A DNA stretch of 64,000 nt from Allobacillus halotolerans (GTDB lineage: Bacteria > Bacillota > Bacilli > Bacillales > Alkalibacillaceae), in assembly GCF_018967645.1 (NCBI RefSeq), contig NZ_JAHLZF010000005.1:70057-134056 (forward strand). Direction: 5' to 3'. The position numbers and the translations under genes are program-made. The notes under the pieces are model-generated. The model was given only the letters and a program-made list of their open reading frames with translations, was not told the origin of the DNA and made no database searches. This document shows positions 36,622-48,698 of this stretch, piece after piece; within the stretch, counting starts at the first letter, position 1; the number at the start of each line of letters is the position of its first letter.

Positions 36622-36655
36622 TCCAAAAGAAAAGACTCGCCACCGGGCGAGTCTT
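36622..36655 (-). terminator. Intrinsic terminator after the HD-GYP gene
   Basis: A 10-bp perfect stem AAGACTCGCC/GGCGAGTCTT, directly after the stop codon, is followed on the minus strand by TTCTTTTGG. Confidence 0.92.
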
Positions 36656-37761
36656 CATCCATTAAATGAACTTACATTACATTGAGTAATCATGACATCT
36701 AAAGTTGTTGCTAGATTAATTTCATAGACTTGGCTTTTATGTAGCTTTCCTTCTTCATTTTCTAAAATGCGCACTTTTGGCCGGTCTGGTAGGTGTTTAT
36801 TCTGTTCACAAATAATTCCTTTTGCTCCGTTACTCAATTCGACTTCTGCGCCATTTGGATAAATAGAGATATTGCGCCGGAATAAATCGACGTACTCTGG
36901 CAGAAACAATTCGCCGCTTCCGGAATACAAAATCTCCAAACCTTCGTGTGGCAACAAACCGGGTCGATAAACTCTGTTTGTCGTGACAGCGTCGAACACA
37001 TCGGTCACCGCGAGAATTTGTGCGTACGGATGAATATTGGGACCGACAAGTCCATATGGATAACCACTTCCATTTAATCGTTCATGGTGCTGAACGACGC
37101 AGTATTTTACTTCATTCGGAAGATTCGCATGCTTAAGCAGATCATAGCCATAGATTGTATGCTCTTTGATAATCGAAAATTCTAAATCCGTCAATTTTCC
37201 AGGTTTATTTAAGATGGATTTAGGTACTTGTGTTTTTCCTAGATCATGTAATAGCGCGCCAATGCCGATTTGCTCGATTTTATGCTTCGGATAGTTGAGC
37301 TCATTTGCAAGTGCCAACGAATATACCGTTACATTTAATGAATGCATGTACACATAGTCGTCATACAAAAATAGATCCGACATAATCGATAAAATTTCCT
37401 CGTTGTCTTGGATGATTTCATTGATTTCTCCAACTTTTTTTTGAACTTCTTTCAATGACTTTTCCAATATGTATTGATTTCTCTTTAGATTTGTCGGCTG
37501 TTCATTAAACGCACGAAAAGACTCCCGAATATAATGGATTGTTTCAAATCTAATTTGATCATCCAACAGGTCTTGAGGATAAATGTCTTCTGTCAGTTCG
37601 TCTTGAACATAGACGTATTTAAACTGAAAATCCGCCAACCGTTGGATGATCCGGTTTGTAAATTTAACTCCTTTTTGTAAAAGAACTCTTCCGTATGAGT
37701 CAGTAATTGGTCTAGCTAGTATATCTCCTTCATTAAGGTCTTGGATTTTTGCTGTTTTCAT
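36655..37761 (-). CDS. HD-GYP domain protein, putative cyclic-di-GMP phosphodiesterase
   Basis: The 368-residue protein has an N-terminal DUF3391-like region, a linker helix and an HD-GYP domain. Metal motifs are HDLGK and H-x-YGYDLL. The GYP segment reads HHERLNGSGYP, with Asn where most members have Asp. C-terminal to the domain is a beta-rich tail (VELSNGAKGIICEQN). Such enzymes hydrolyse cyclic di-GMP or related dinucleotides; activity with Asn is untested. No receiver or membrane segment is seen. It is not part of the B. subtilis yun order. Confidence 0.87.
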   Translation of the reverse strand: MKTAKIQDLNEGDILARPITDSYGRVLLQKGVKFTNRIIQRLADFQFKYVYVQDELTEDIYPQDLLDDQIRFETIHYIRESFRAFNEQPTNLKRNQYILEKSLKEVQKKVGEINEIIQDNEEILSIMSDLFLYDDYVYMHSLNVTVYSLALANELNYPKHKIEQIGIGALLHDLGKTQVPKSILNKPGKLTDLEFSIIKEHTIYGYDLLKHANLPNEVKYCVVQHHERLNGSGYPYGLVGPNIHPYAQILAVTDVFDAVTTNRVYRPGLLPHEGLEILYSGSGELFLPEYVDLFRRNISIYPNGAEVELSNGAKGIICEQNKHLPDRPKVRILENEEGKLHKSQVYEINLATTLDVMITQCNVSSFNG

Positions 37762-37826
37762 AAATTATCCCCATCACTATTATTCGACTAATTTCATCAT
37801 AAATTATTATGCAACTGCTGACAACC

Positions 37827-38135
37827 TTATTTCGTCAAAGCCAATAATGCCTGCTTCCCCATAATGCCTTCATACCAGCCAAATTTTTCGATAGAATAAT
37901 TCGTTACTTTTTGTAGGGGTGCATACAACAATTCGTCGCGATTTCTTACTCCGACCGCACGGCCAGCTACAATGTTTCTGTCACCTAGCTTATCGTTTAG
38001 CAGGTCGACGTCCAAGGCACCGCACATAATGTAGCCAAAATCATTATAAATGACTAATAGATTAGTTTTCGGTAACTCGACATGAACAAACGTAAATCCG
38101 TGACCTTCAATCCAAATCGGTTCTGTATGAATCAT
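37827..38135 (-). CDS. yunC: DUF1805 family protein YunC
   Basis: The 102-residue protein contains FTFVHVELPKTNLLVIYNDF, YIMCGALDVDLLN and IVAGRAVGVRNRDELL, characteristic of YunC. It is 99 bp downstream of yunD. Function is unknown; there are no membrane or catalytic motifs. The ATG follows GAGGAGGCTGGTTTT. Confidence 0.9.
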   Translation of the reverse strand: MIHTEPIWIEGHGFTFVHVELPKTNLLVIYNDFGYIMCGALDVDLLNDKLGDRNIVAGRAVGVRNRDELLYAPLQKVTNYSIEKFGWYEGIMGKQALLALTK

Positions 38136-38168
38136 AAAACCAGCCTCCTCTTTTTTACCCTATGAAAA

Positions 38169-38216
38169 GGAAAAAAAGAAGTGCCAGTCCCAATTTGTTT
38201 GAGCCAGCACTTTTAA
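38169..38216 (-). terminator. Weak hairpin after yunD
   Basis: On the minus strand AAGTGC pairs with GCACTT around an imperfect inner stem and a U-rich tract TTCTTTTTTTCC follows. The short outer stem makes the call modest. Confidence 0.6.
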
Positions 38217-38234
38217 ATCTTTTTTATGAATCAG

Positions 38235-39602
38235 CTACAGCTTCGTCACGCTTTTCTCCAAAACATCACGAATGAATTCAGGCATAAAGTAATGTTTCTC
38301 TTTAACGGAAGCAATGGTCGGTACTAGTGATGGAAATGAAAAGGTGTCTGCTGTTGCAACTTGGTATGCTCGATTCGGTTCAACTTCTTCTTCATCCAAC
38401 CAAATTTTCTCGACAAAGTCTGTCTTTGGGTGGACTTGAGCGGTTAAATTAGAGTAGATCATTTTACCGATTCGTTTGCCACGGAAGCCTAGACCCTTCA
38501 ATTCAAACTCGATAAATTCTTTTCCTTCAAACATCCTTACTGTTTCCAACAATTCCTTTCCGGTCATTTCCATTACGCACGGATTCATCGGATGCGGACA
38601 ACTACTATGAATATCCTTCCTCGTTACTTCACCAGCAGAGAATCCATGCAATAAAACACCGGCATTTAACATGGCACAATCAGCATTTGTCCATGTTTGT
38701 AATTCATCAACAAAGTTATTCATCAGCTCTGTTTCCTCATACCAATTCGCAGGGTAATTTTCATCTAAGACAACCACTGTTTTCCCCAATACTTCCTCAG
38801 CTTCCTGATGAATATTTTCAATCAATGCCTTTGTCTCTTCATCTTGCTCATCCCCAATTTCTACAGCCGTGCCTTCACTTTGTATGACTTGTTTCTTCTG
38901 ATGGTCGTACACCAAATGAACTTTACCGAAATAAAAACCATGTTTACCGACCGCGTTCAGTAATGTTCCATCATGAACTTGTCCTTGGTTAAATAAGTGG
39001 TGCGTATGGCCTCCGATAATCACATCAATCGGAAACTTTTCCGCGATCAACTCATCTTGATAAACACCTAAATGTGAAAGTAGCACGATGATGTCACAAC
39101 GCTCTTCTAACTCTGGCATATATTGCTCTAACATTTCGATTGGCTCATAAGTCGTCCAGCCAAGTTGTTCGTAAAACAATTGAAAAGGAGCCGTTAAACC
39201 GATCACCCCTATTTTAGTTCCCTGGTCACTTTCAAAGACTTCATAAGGTTTTAACCAATCAGGTTTATCTTGATTAATCGGTGCGATATTCGCACAAGTT
39301 ACTGAAAAGTCGGCGTCATCATATAAGTGATATAATTGCTCTTCAGGTAACGTAATGCCTTCATTATTGCCGAGAGTCACCACATGATAATCCGCTTCAT
39401 TCAGCAATCGGATATTCGCTTCACCCAGGGTTGCTTCCGTATAAAAATGCGATCGATCCAGGTGATCACCATTATCTAAAATGAGATGAAATTCATCTGC
39501 ATGCTTGCTCATTTCATGCTTCATTGAATGGATAATCTTTGGCCAATTTTCAAAATGGCTATGTAAGTCACTTGTAAAGTACAAATGAATATTTTCTCTC
39601 AT
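38235..39602 (-). CDS. yunD: Metallophosphatase/5'-nucleotidase family protein YunD
   Basis: The 455-residue cytosolic protein begins with a calcineurin-like phosphoesterase domain: FTSDLHSHFENW, LDNGDHLDRS, TLGNNEGI, LLSHLGVYQD and IIGGHTHHLF. A 5'-nucleotidase C-terminal domain follows (ADCAMLNAGVLLHGF). No signal peptide is visible, unlike secreted relatives. The substrate is unknown. The ATG follows GAAGGAGTAGCTTT. It is 21 bp after yunE. Confidence 0.93.
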   Translation of the reverse strand: MRENIHLYFTSDLHSHFENWPKIIHSMKHEMSKHADEFHLILDNGDHLDRSHFYTEATLGEANIRLLNEADYHVVTLGNNEGITLPEEQLYHLYDDADFSVTCANIAPINQDKPDWLKPYEVFESDQGTKIGVIGLTAPFQLFYEQLGWTTYEPIEMLEQYMPELEERCDIIVLLSHLGVYQDELIAEKFPIDVIIGGHTHHLFNQGQVHDGTLLNAVGKHGFYFGKVHLVYDHQKKQVIQSEGTAVEIGDEQDEETKALIENIHQEAEEVLGKTVVVLDENYPANWYEETELMNNFVDELQTWTNADCAMLNAGVLLHGFSAGEVTRKDIHSSCPHPMNPCVMEMTGKELLETVRMFEGKEFIEFELKGLGFRGKRIGKMIYSNLTAQVHPKTDFVEKIWLDEEEVEPNRAYQVATADTFSFPSLVPTIASVKEKHYFMPEFIRDVLEKSVTKL

Positions 39603-39623
39603 AAAGCTACTCCTTCTATACAG

Positions 39624-40442
39624 CTATATAATTAATCGTATGCCTACAATGGTCATAATAATCCGTAAAATCCATTCGATTGATTCGCTTCTTAAGTGCT
39701 GATTGACACGCGCGCCCAATACGCCACCGAGATACGAGCCTGGAATGGCTGCTAATGCATACGTCCATACAATATGACCAGAAAGAATATGAGCTGAAGA
39801 TGATAGTAAACTCGAAAAGAAAATCATAAACATGGAAGTTGGTGCTGCGATATGCGCCGGCATGCCAAATAATAAAATCATTGCCGGAACCATCAATGAT
39901 CCACCGCCGATGCCAAATAAGCCAGACAGCATTCCTACAGTAAAGCCGACAAGTATGCCTAATATTACGGAGAAAGAGTATTTCACTTCATAACCCGCGA
40001 TTAAAAACTTCCGATGAATATGTGTCTTTTTCTCATGATTTTCATCATACTGACGTTGAGGTAAATACTTTTTAATGAAAAAAAGCCCAACAATGACTAA
40101 CATTAAAAAGCCTAATAACAATTCAAACAAACCGGATTGAATATATTGATTTAAGTAAACACCGAGCAAGGCACCAGGTAAATTCCCTGCCAAAAACAGT
40201 GAACCACTGACGATATCCACTCGTTTTCGTTTCATAAAGGTCAATGCTGAAGATAATCCTGTAAAAACCATGACGACAAGAGAGATCCCTACGATGTTTT
40301 GGGGAGTCGCCCAAGAAAATTCGCTGCTCACTTGTGCTAAGAAAAGCATGGTGGGAACGAAAATCACACCACCACCTAATCCGGCTATACTTCCGATGAA
40401 TGCAGTGGTGACCCCTATCATGAACATAATCAAAAAAACCAT
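39624..40442 (-). CDS. yunE: TauE/SafE (TSUP) family membrane transporter YunE
   Basis: The 272-residue protein has about eight transmembrane segments in two repeats, each with the glycine-rich motif (IAGLGGGVIFVPTML and LFGIGGGSLMVPAMI). The family exports or imports organosulfur and other small anions; substrate unknown. The start at 40442 has only a distant SD (AAGGGAA). It heads the yunE-yunD-yunC group. Confidence 0.9.
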   Translation of the reverse strand: MVFLIMFMIGVTTAFIGSIAGLGGGVIFVPTMLFLAQVSSEFSWATPQNIVGISLVVMVFTGLSSALTFMKRKRVDIVSGSLFLAGNLPGALLGVYLNQYIQSGLFELLLGFLMLVIVGLFFIKKYLPQRQYDENHEKKTHIHRKFLIAGYEVKYSFSVILGILVGFTVGMLSGLFGIGGGSLMVPAMILLFGMPAHIAAPTSMFMIFFSSLLSSSAHILSGHIVWTYALAAIPGSYLGGVLGARVNQHLRSESIEWILRIIMTIVGIRLII

Positions 40443-40791
40443 CGAACGAGATTCCCTTCTTAAACGCTAAACGCTTTGTTGGCATTCATTCTGTCGTTTA
40501 TTTTGCATCTACTTTAATTATATCGTTAATCAGGAGCGTTTCATAGTGAAGTAACTAGAGGAGATCAATACGGTTCATATACATTTTTTCCAAGCCTTCA
40601 ATCTCTAGCCAGCATCAGTCAAGTAGTTAAAGACCGTACCCACGTATCTGATGATCATCATGAACTCTTACACATCAATCATTTTTAAGTCAGCATATTA
40701 ACTTCAGAAAATGAACAACAATTATATAGAGTCCCCTCTCATTTTCTGTACGGGATGAGAGGGGACTGGCAGCCATATTTATATTTTATTT
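40443..40791. other. Gene-free 349-bp interval with one strong hairpin
   Basis: No ORF with a start and RBS is present. A plus-strand frame without a start codon ends near 40687 (last residues HHELLHINHF) and could be a gene relic, but evidence is thin. At 40730-40767 a perfect 13-bp stem AGTCCCCTCTCAT/ATGAGAGGGGACT lies just past the hmp stop. It lacks a U-run, so it may stabilise or end the hmp mRNA rather than act as a classical terminator. Confidence 0.6.
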
Positions 40792-42024
40792 TTATTGTTG
40801 ACCTTCTTCTGCACCTAAAATTGCAACAGGGTTAAATACTTCATATTTCACTTGCTCTTTAGGTACATTCCAACGATTCAATTGACCAACCATCGCTTCT
40901 AAGAATGGCATTGGCCCACAGAGGTAAAAGTCAGCATCATTCGTTGGTAAGATTGACTCTAACCAATCTAGATCAATATGACCTTCTTTATTATATCGCT
41001 TCTCTCTTTGGTCTTCGTCAGTTGGAGAGTCATAACAAACATAATAATCAACTTGCTTATTATTTTGTGCAAGGTTTGTCAATTGTTCTTTAAATGGTTG
41101 TATATTTCCATTGCGGCTTGAATGGATGAAAATAATTTTTCGATTTTTATCTTTTTCGGTATACGTATTTAACATGCTCATCATCGGTGTAATTCCGACT
41201 CCACCACTAATTAATACAAGCGGCTTGTCTAATGGCTCGACAACAAAGTCACCTGCTGGTGCGGAAAAAGATAATACATCACCCTCTTCAACGGATTCGT
41301 GTAAATAGTTTGAAACGATTCCTGAAGGGTTTTGCTCACTACTTTCTTCTTTTTTTACACTAATTCTATAGTAATCTTTTCGCGGAGCGTCTGATAAACT
41401 ATAATGACGAATATGCGTATACTTTTCTCCTGGAATGTCTGCTTTAATTGTTAGATACTGCCCCGGCTTGAAAGTAGCAATCGGCTTGCCGTCTTTTGGT
41501 TTTAAGTAAAATGATGTAATCAAGTCACTTTCTTTTTCTTTCTTGTCGACGACAAAATCCCGAAATCCTTTCCAGCCACCCGGCATGTTCTCCAACTCTT
41601 CATATCGTTCATTCTCAATCCGGATAAATTCATCGGCGATATATTTATACGCTTTCCCCCAAGCGTCCAATATATCATCGGATGCCGTTTCGCCAAGTAC
41701 ATCTTTGACAGCTTCCAACAATGTTTCTCCTACAACCGGATACTGCTCAGCTTCTACACCTATTGCCACATGCTTTTCTGTTACCCGTCTAATGACTGGC
41801 TCAACCGCCTCGAGATGATCTATATTTTCACCTGCCGCATAAACCGAATAAGCAAGCGCTTCTTGCTGAATGCCTCGTTTTTGGTTCGTTTGGTTAAAAA
41901 GGTTATAGAGATCGGGCACTTTCTTAAACAGTAACTGGTAAAATCGTTTACCGATTTCATTACTATGTTCTTTCAATACGGGAGCTGTTTCTTTAACTGT
42001 CTTGATTGTTTTTTCATCTAACAT
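40792..42024 (-). CDS. hmp: Flavohemoglobin (nitric oxide dioxygenase)
   Basis: The 410-residue protein joins an N-terminal globin (proximal His in VTEKHVAIGVEAEQYPVVG) to a ferredoxin-reductase module: FAD-binding RHYSLSDAP and NAD-binding LISGGVGITPMMSM, ending YLCGPMPFLEAM. It oxidises NO to nitrate with NAD(P)H and O2. The ATG at 42024 follows GGAGAGGTTTAG. An NsrR or ResD site would be expected upstream; only a partial AT-rich match (ATGTATC) is seen. Confidence 0.96.
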   Translation of the reverse strand: MLDEKTIKTVKETAPVLKEHSNEIGKRFYQLLFKKVPDLYNLFNQTNQKRGIQQEALAYSVYAAGENIDHLEAVEPVIRRVTEKHVAIGVEAEQYPVVGETLLEAVKDVLGETASDDILDAWGKAYKYIADEFIRIENERYEELENMPGGWKGFRDFVVDKKEKESDLITSFYLKPKDGKPIATFKPGQYLTIKADIPGEKYTHIRHYSLSDAPRKDYYRISVKKEESSEQNPSGIVSNYLHESVEEGDVLSFSAPAGDFVVEPLDKPLVLISGGVGITPMMSMLNTYTEKDKNRKIIFIHSSRNGNIQPFKEQLTNLAQNNKQVDYYVCYDSPTDEDQREKRYNKEGHIDLDWLESILPTNDADFYLCGPMPFLEAMVGQLNRWNVPKEQVKYEVFNPVAILGAEEGQQ

Positions 42025-42302
42025 GCTAAACCTCTCCTTCTCTAAGTTGAAATTGAACATGTTGCAGAGTTTTATGCAATTCATGTATCAAGTGATAAAA
42101 GGCCACTTATAAATGTAGATTTCCCTTTGCTTTGTTCAATAAACGAGGGAAAAATGTCTAATTCAGCGTGAACGTTCGAAAAGATGACCGTATGCTTGAT
42201 TAGACAAATCCAATAAGAATTAGTACGCAGTTTTTTCAACAAAAATTATCGAATAAATTTTTAACATGTGTGATGAATAGGTACCCTGTTTATAAACGAT
42301 TG

Positions 42303-43292
42303 TTAGAATAACTCTTTTGCCAATAAACGGTACACTTGCAATCGTTTCTCTTGTGAATGTTGAATACTACAAATCATCGCTTCATCAAATCCATATTGTT
42401 CTTGCTCAACTTGTAATTTCTCAGCAACTTCCTTTGCGGAACCGACAATGTGCAGTTTTCTGCTCTCTTCTATTTTCATTAGGTCCATTTCAGACAACGG
42501 ATAATCTTTGGCATCTTCAGGTGTTAGCAATTGCCCCATTTTCCCTTGCATCAACCACAATCGAGCGATATCTTGTGGCTTTGCTTCATACTCAGCTTCC
42601 TCTTTTGTTTCTGCTGCTGTCACTAAATAGGCAACATTGATTTCAGGTTTTTCCATAAAAGGAGATGGAATGAAATTTTCTCGGTACATATTTAAAATTT
42701 CGTTGGATAACTGTCCATTAAAAAATTGTGCAAACGAGTAACCTACCCCTCTTCTTGCTGTTTCAAGGGCACTGTTTCCGCTTGAACCGAGCATCCATGC
42801 TTCAGGTAATGTAACGCCTCGTGGACTTGCAATCATTGCATACAATTTATCCTCAGTCAGTTCGTCATTGATGAGTTGCAAGGTGTGATCGAATTTTTCA
42901 TACATATTATCCACTCTTGGTTGACGACCTTCAGCTAATGCATACATCGATTGAGGGTCTCCACCAGGTGCACGTCCAACACCAAAATCAATTCGTCCTG
43001 GCGAGAATGCGCTTAATGTTTTAAATACTTCGGCCATTTTTAATGGTGAATAGTGCATCATCATGACGCCGCCTGTCCCAATTCGAATTTGATTCGTTTT
43101 TGCAGCTAATCGTGCAGCAGTCACTTCTGGAGCAGAGCTCGCAAATGCTCTCGTTCCGTGGTGCTCTGCCATCCACATCCGCGTATATCCTAACTCATCA
43201 GCTACAATAGCTAACTCTTCCGCTTTTTCAAGTGCACCGACAGCGGTATTTCCGCTAGTGATTGGTGCTTGATCTAAAACGCTTAACTTCAT
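42303..43292 (-). CDS. Luciferase-like (LLM-class) flavin-dependent oxidoreductase
   Basis: The 329-residue protein matches the bacterial luciferase family group with MKLSVLDQAPI start, YTRMWMAEHHGTRAFASSAP, RIRIGTGGVMMMHYSP-like block and FGVGRAPGG. It should be an FMNH2-dependent monooxygenase needing a separate flavin reductase. Substrate unknown. The ATG at 43292 follows AAAGGATGTTATAT; the ATG at 43301 is too close to the SD. It is a single gene, 280 bp upstream of hmp. Confidence 0.9.
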   Translation of the reverse strand: MKLSVLDQAPITSGNTAVGALEKAEELAIVADELGYTRMWMAEHHGTRAFASSAPEVTAARLAAKTNQIRIGTGGVMMMHYSPLKMAEVFKTLSAFSPGRIDFGVGRAPGGDPQSMYALAEGRQPRVDNMYEKFDHTLQLINDELTEDKLYAMIASPRGVTLPEAWMLGSSGNSALETARRGVGYSFAQFFNGQLSNEILNMYRENFIPSPFMEKPEINVAYLVTAAETKEEAEYEAKPQDIARLWLMQGKMGQLLTPEDAKDYPLSEMDLMKIEESRKLHIVGSAKEVAEKLQVEQEQYGFDEAMICSIQHSQEKRLQVYRLLAKELF

Positions 43293-43482
43293 ATATAACA
43301 TCCTTTCACGAACACTTCAGTCTTAGATTGTAAGTATGTTCATCATTACAAACCTTATTCTATCACTCGTTGACCGGCATATAGAATAATCTGCTTAGAG
43401 ATTATGACCTAAGCAATTGACTTGGGGGGGAAGAACGCTTACATGATAAGATGTTTCCACAGATCAGTGAGGTGATTAAACG

Positions 43483-43788
43483 ATGAAACAAACAGTTATA
43501 TTAAATGATGATTTAAAAATAGAAGCAACCAATCTTTATACGGATGAAGTGGTCGATCCTCAATCGGGAAAAAAGCGAAAAACAGTACACGTTGATTTCA
43601 AAGTAACGAGCGAAGACTATCATCGTGTCGCTACTTTTTTATACAAAAACGACTTCGACGTAAACGTTCCTGCATTAAACGTAAGATTCCCTGCTACCAT
43701 TCAGAAATACACGACATCCGTTACAAATTTATATAAAGAAAACCAAGTTGGTGACTATTCGTTAACGTTGATCGAGAAAAGCGATTAA
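43483..43788 (+). CDS. DUF3219 family protein (YkvR-like)
   Basis: The 101-residue protein contains SEDYHRVATFLYKNDFDVNVP, the pattern of the DUF3219 family typified by B. subtilis YkvR, and a C-terminal SVTNLYKENQVGDYSLTLIE. No catalytic or membrane features. Function unknown. The ATG follows GTGAGGTGATTAAACG. The 3' end is convergent with the suf operon, with array G between. Confidence 0.78.
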   Translation: MKQTVILNDDLKIEATNLYTDEVVDPQSGKKRKTVHVDFKVTSEDYHRVATFLYKNDFDVNVPALNVRFPATIQKYTTSVTNLYKENQVGDYSLTLIEKSD

Positions 43789-43831
43789 ACTTTCACTTCG
43801 CGGATGCCTTTCTAGTGCTACATTTCCTCGA

Positions 43832-44104
43832 CTTCAGGGTTATGGTGCGCAGCTTCAGGGTTAATTCGTGATCCTTCAGGGTTTTTGCGCGCGTCTTCAG
43901 GGTTAATTCATGAACCTTCAGGGTTAATGCGCGCAGCTTCAGGGTTATTGCGCGGTCCTTCAGGGTTAATTCACGAAGCTTCAGGGTTAATTCGTGAAGC
44001 TTCAGGGTTGATGCGCGGCCCTTCAGGGTTAATTCGTGAAACTTCAGGGTTTTTGCGCGCGGCTTCAGGGTTAATTGAAAAGCCTTCAATATTAACGTTT
44101 TCTC
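43832..44104 (-). repeat. Tandem array G: twelve 21-bp units plus an edge unit, TTAACCCTGAAG family
   Basis: Twelve units of exactly 21 bp (43832-44083) have the minus-strand core AACCCTGAAG. An edge unit TTAATATTGAAG (44084-44104) is nearest the terminator. The variable half tends to alternate between GCGCGC-type and AATTCGTGAA-type, giving a loose 42-bp pattern. It follows the terminator at 44110-44139 in the same orientation. The family is shared with array C. Reading frames encode only heptads (LTLKLRE, SGLIREA) and lack a credible start. Confidence 0.96.
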
Positions 44105-44109
44105 ACGCA

Positions 44110-44139
44110 CAAAAAAGGCACTGACATCAGTCAGTGCCT
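44110..44139 (-). terminator. Second terminator downstream of sufB, leading into array G
   Basis: A perfect 10-bp stem AGGCACTGAC/GTCAGTGCCT with a 4-nt loop is followed on the minus strand by TTTTTGTGC. It is similar to the terminator at 23224-23251 over about 70 bp of context. Confidence 0.92.
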
Positions 44140-44199
44140 ACTCACTCGTAATATTTAAATCTAGTTCAATGTGATCCCAGCCTCTTCACGTTCCAGTAA

Positions 44200-44241
44200 T
44201 TTAAACAATCCCCCATCACACAATTTGGTGATGGGAGATTG
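44200..44241 (-). terminator. Intrinsic terminator of the suf operon
   Basis: A 14-bp stem CAATCTCCCATCAC/GTGATGGGGGATTG (one wobble) lies 9 bp past the sufB stop and is followed by TTTAAATT. Confidence 0.85.
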
Positions 44242-44249
44242 ATTATAAC

Positions 44250-45647
44250 TTAACCAATAGACCCTTCCATTTCGAAGGAAATCAAGCGGTTCATTTCAAC
44301 AGCATATTCCATTGGTAGTTCTTTTGTGAATGGCTCGATGAAGCCCATGACGATCATTTCTGTCGCTTCTTCTTCACTCAAACCACGGCTCATCAAGTAG
44401 AAGAGCTGCTCTTCTGATACTTTAGAAACTTTCGCTTCGTGTTCCAAGGAAATGTTTTCGTTCAACACTTCGTTGTAAGGAATCGTATCAGATGTGGATT
44501 CGTTATCCATGATCAACGTGTCACACTCAATGTTCGAACGTGCGTTGTCAGCTTTCTTACCGAAGTGAACCAATCCAAGATACGTTACTTTACCACCTTG
44601 TTTAGAAATGGATTTCGAAACAATTGTAGAAGACGTATTTGGAGCCAAGTGATGCATTTTGGCACCAGCGTGTTGGTGTTGTCCTTTACCAGCTAATGCG
44701 ATGGAAAGTGTCAAACCACGAGCGCCTTCGCCTTTCAATAGAATGGATGGGTATTTCATCGTCAACTTAGAACCTAAGTTACCATCAATCCACTCCATTG
44801 TACCGTTCGCTTCTGCTGTTGCTCTTTTCGTAACCAAGTTATAAACGTTGTTCGCCCAGTTTTGGACCGTTGTATAACGGCAATACGCATCTTTTTTCAC
44901 AAAGATTTCAACAACCGCACTGTGAAGTGAACTGGAAGTGTAAACAGGTGCTGTACAACCTTCAACATAGTGTACAGATGCGCCTTCATCTACAATGATC
45001 AACGTACGCTCAAACTGTCCCATATTTTCAGAGTTAATACGGAAGTAAGCTTGAAGTGGTGTTTCTACTTTTGTGTTTTTCGGTACGTAGATGAATGAAC
45101 CACCAGACCAAACTGCAGAGTTTAGTGCTGAGAATTTGTTATCGGCAGATGGAATCAACTTACCGAAATACTCGCGGAACAAGTCTTCGTTTTCACGTAG
45201 AGCAGAGTCCGTATCTTTAAAGATAACACCCATATCTTCTAGTTCTTTTTCCATGTTATGATAAACAACTTCCGATTCGTACTGTGCTGAAACACCCGCA
45301 AGATATTTCTGCTCAGCCTCTGGGATTCCCAGACGATCGAATGTTTGTTTAATCTCTTCAGGTACTTCATCCCAAGAACGTTCAGAACGCTCAGATGGCT
45401 TCACATAATAAGTGATTTCATCAAAGTCCAATTCGCCTAGGTCTCCACCCCACTGTGGCATTGGCTTACTATGAAATATTTCATATGCTTTCAAACGATA
45501 CTCAAGCATCCACTCTGGTTCTTCTTTACGGCGAGAAATTTCACGAACTACCTCTTCAGTCAGACCACGTTCAGTACGGAAAATCGATACGTCGCGGTCA
45601 CTAAAACCATACTTGTAATCGCCTACTTCAGGTGCTTTCTTAGCCAT
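44250..45647 (-). CDS. sufB: Fe-S cluster scaffold protein SufB
   Basis: The 465-residue protein is the core scaffold of the SUF machine, acting in a SufB-C-D complex. Characteristic blocks are [48 protein letters not shown] and [23 protein letters not shown]. It is the last gene of sufC-sufD-sufS-sufU-sufB, 51 bp after sufU. The ATG follows AAGGAGGGTGAAGT. Confidence 0.97.
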   Translation of the reverse strand: MAKKAPEVGDYKYGFSDRDVSIFRTERGLTEEVVREISRRKEEPEWMLEYRLKAYEIFHSKPMPQWGGDLGELDFDEITYYVKPSERSERSWDEVPEEIKQTFDRLGIPEAEQKYLAGVSAQYESEVVYHNMEKELEDMGVIFKDTDSALRENEDLFREYFGKLIPSADNKFSALNSAVWSGGSFIYVPKNTKVETPLQAYFRINSENMGQFERTLIIVDEGASVHYVEGCTAPVYTSSSLHSAVVEIFVKKDAYCRYTTVQNWANNVYNLVTKRATAEANGTMEWIDGNLGSKLTMKYPSILLKGEGARGLTLSIALAGKGQHQHAGAKMHHLAPNTSSTIVSKSISKQGGKVTYLGLVHFGKKADNARSNIECDTLIMDNESTSDTIPYNEVLNENISLEHEAKVSKVSEEQLFYLMSRGLSEEEATEMIVMGFIEPFTKELPMEYAVEMNRLISFEMEGSIG

Positions 45648-45698
45648 ACTTCACCCTCCTTGTAATGATTAAACAGTGAACCAGGCGTAACTGCCTGA

Positions 45699-48671
<2,973 letters not shown>

Positions 48672-48698
48672 TATTCACCCTCCAATCTTTATGATCAC

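Noticed and set aside
36325-36669. Heptad-repeat ORFs in array F (LTVDKRE and antisense FINSWRA)
   Set aside because: They are by-products of the 21-bp period, as in array C; there is no RBS and both strands are open.
42025-42302. NsrR operator upstream of hmp
   Set aside because: Only a half-site-like ATGTATC is present; no symmetric match was found.
43793-44124. Heptad-repeat ORFs in array G
   Set aside because: Both strands are open through the array, no SD is present, and the frames end in the terminator or a neighbouring gene.
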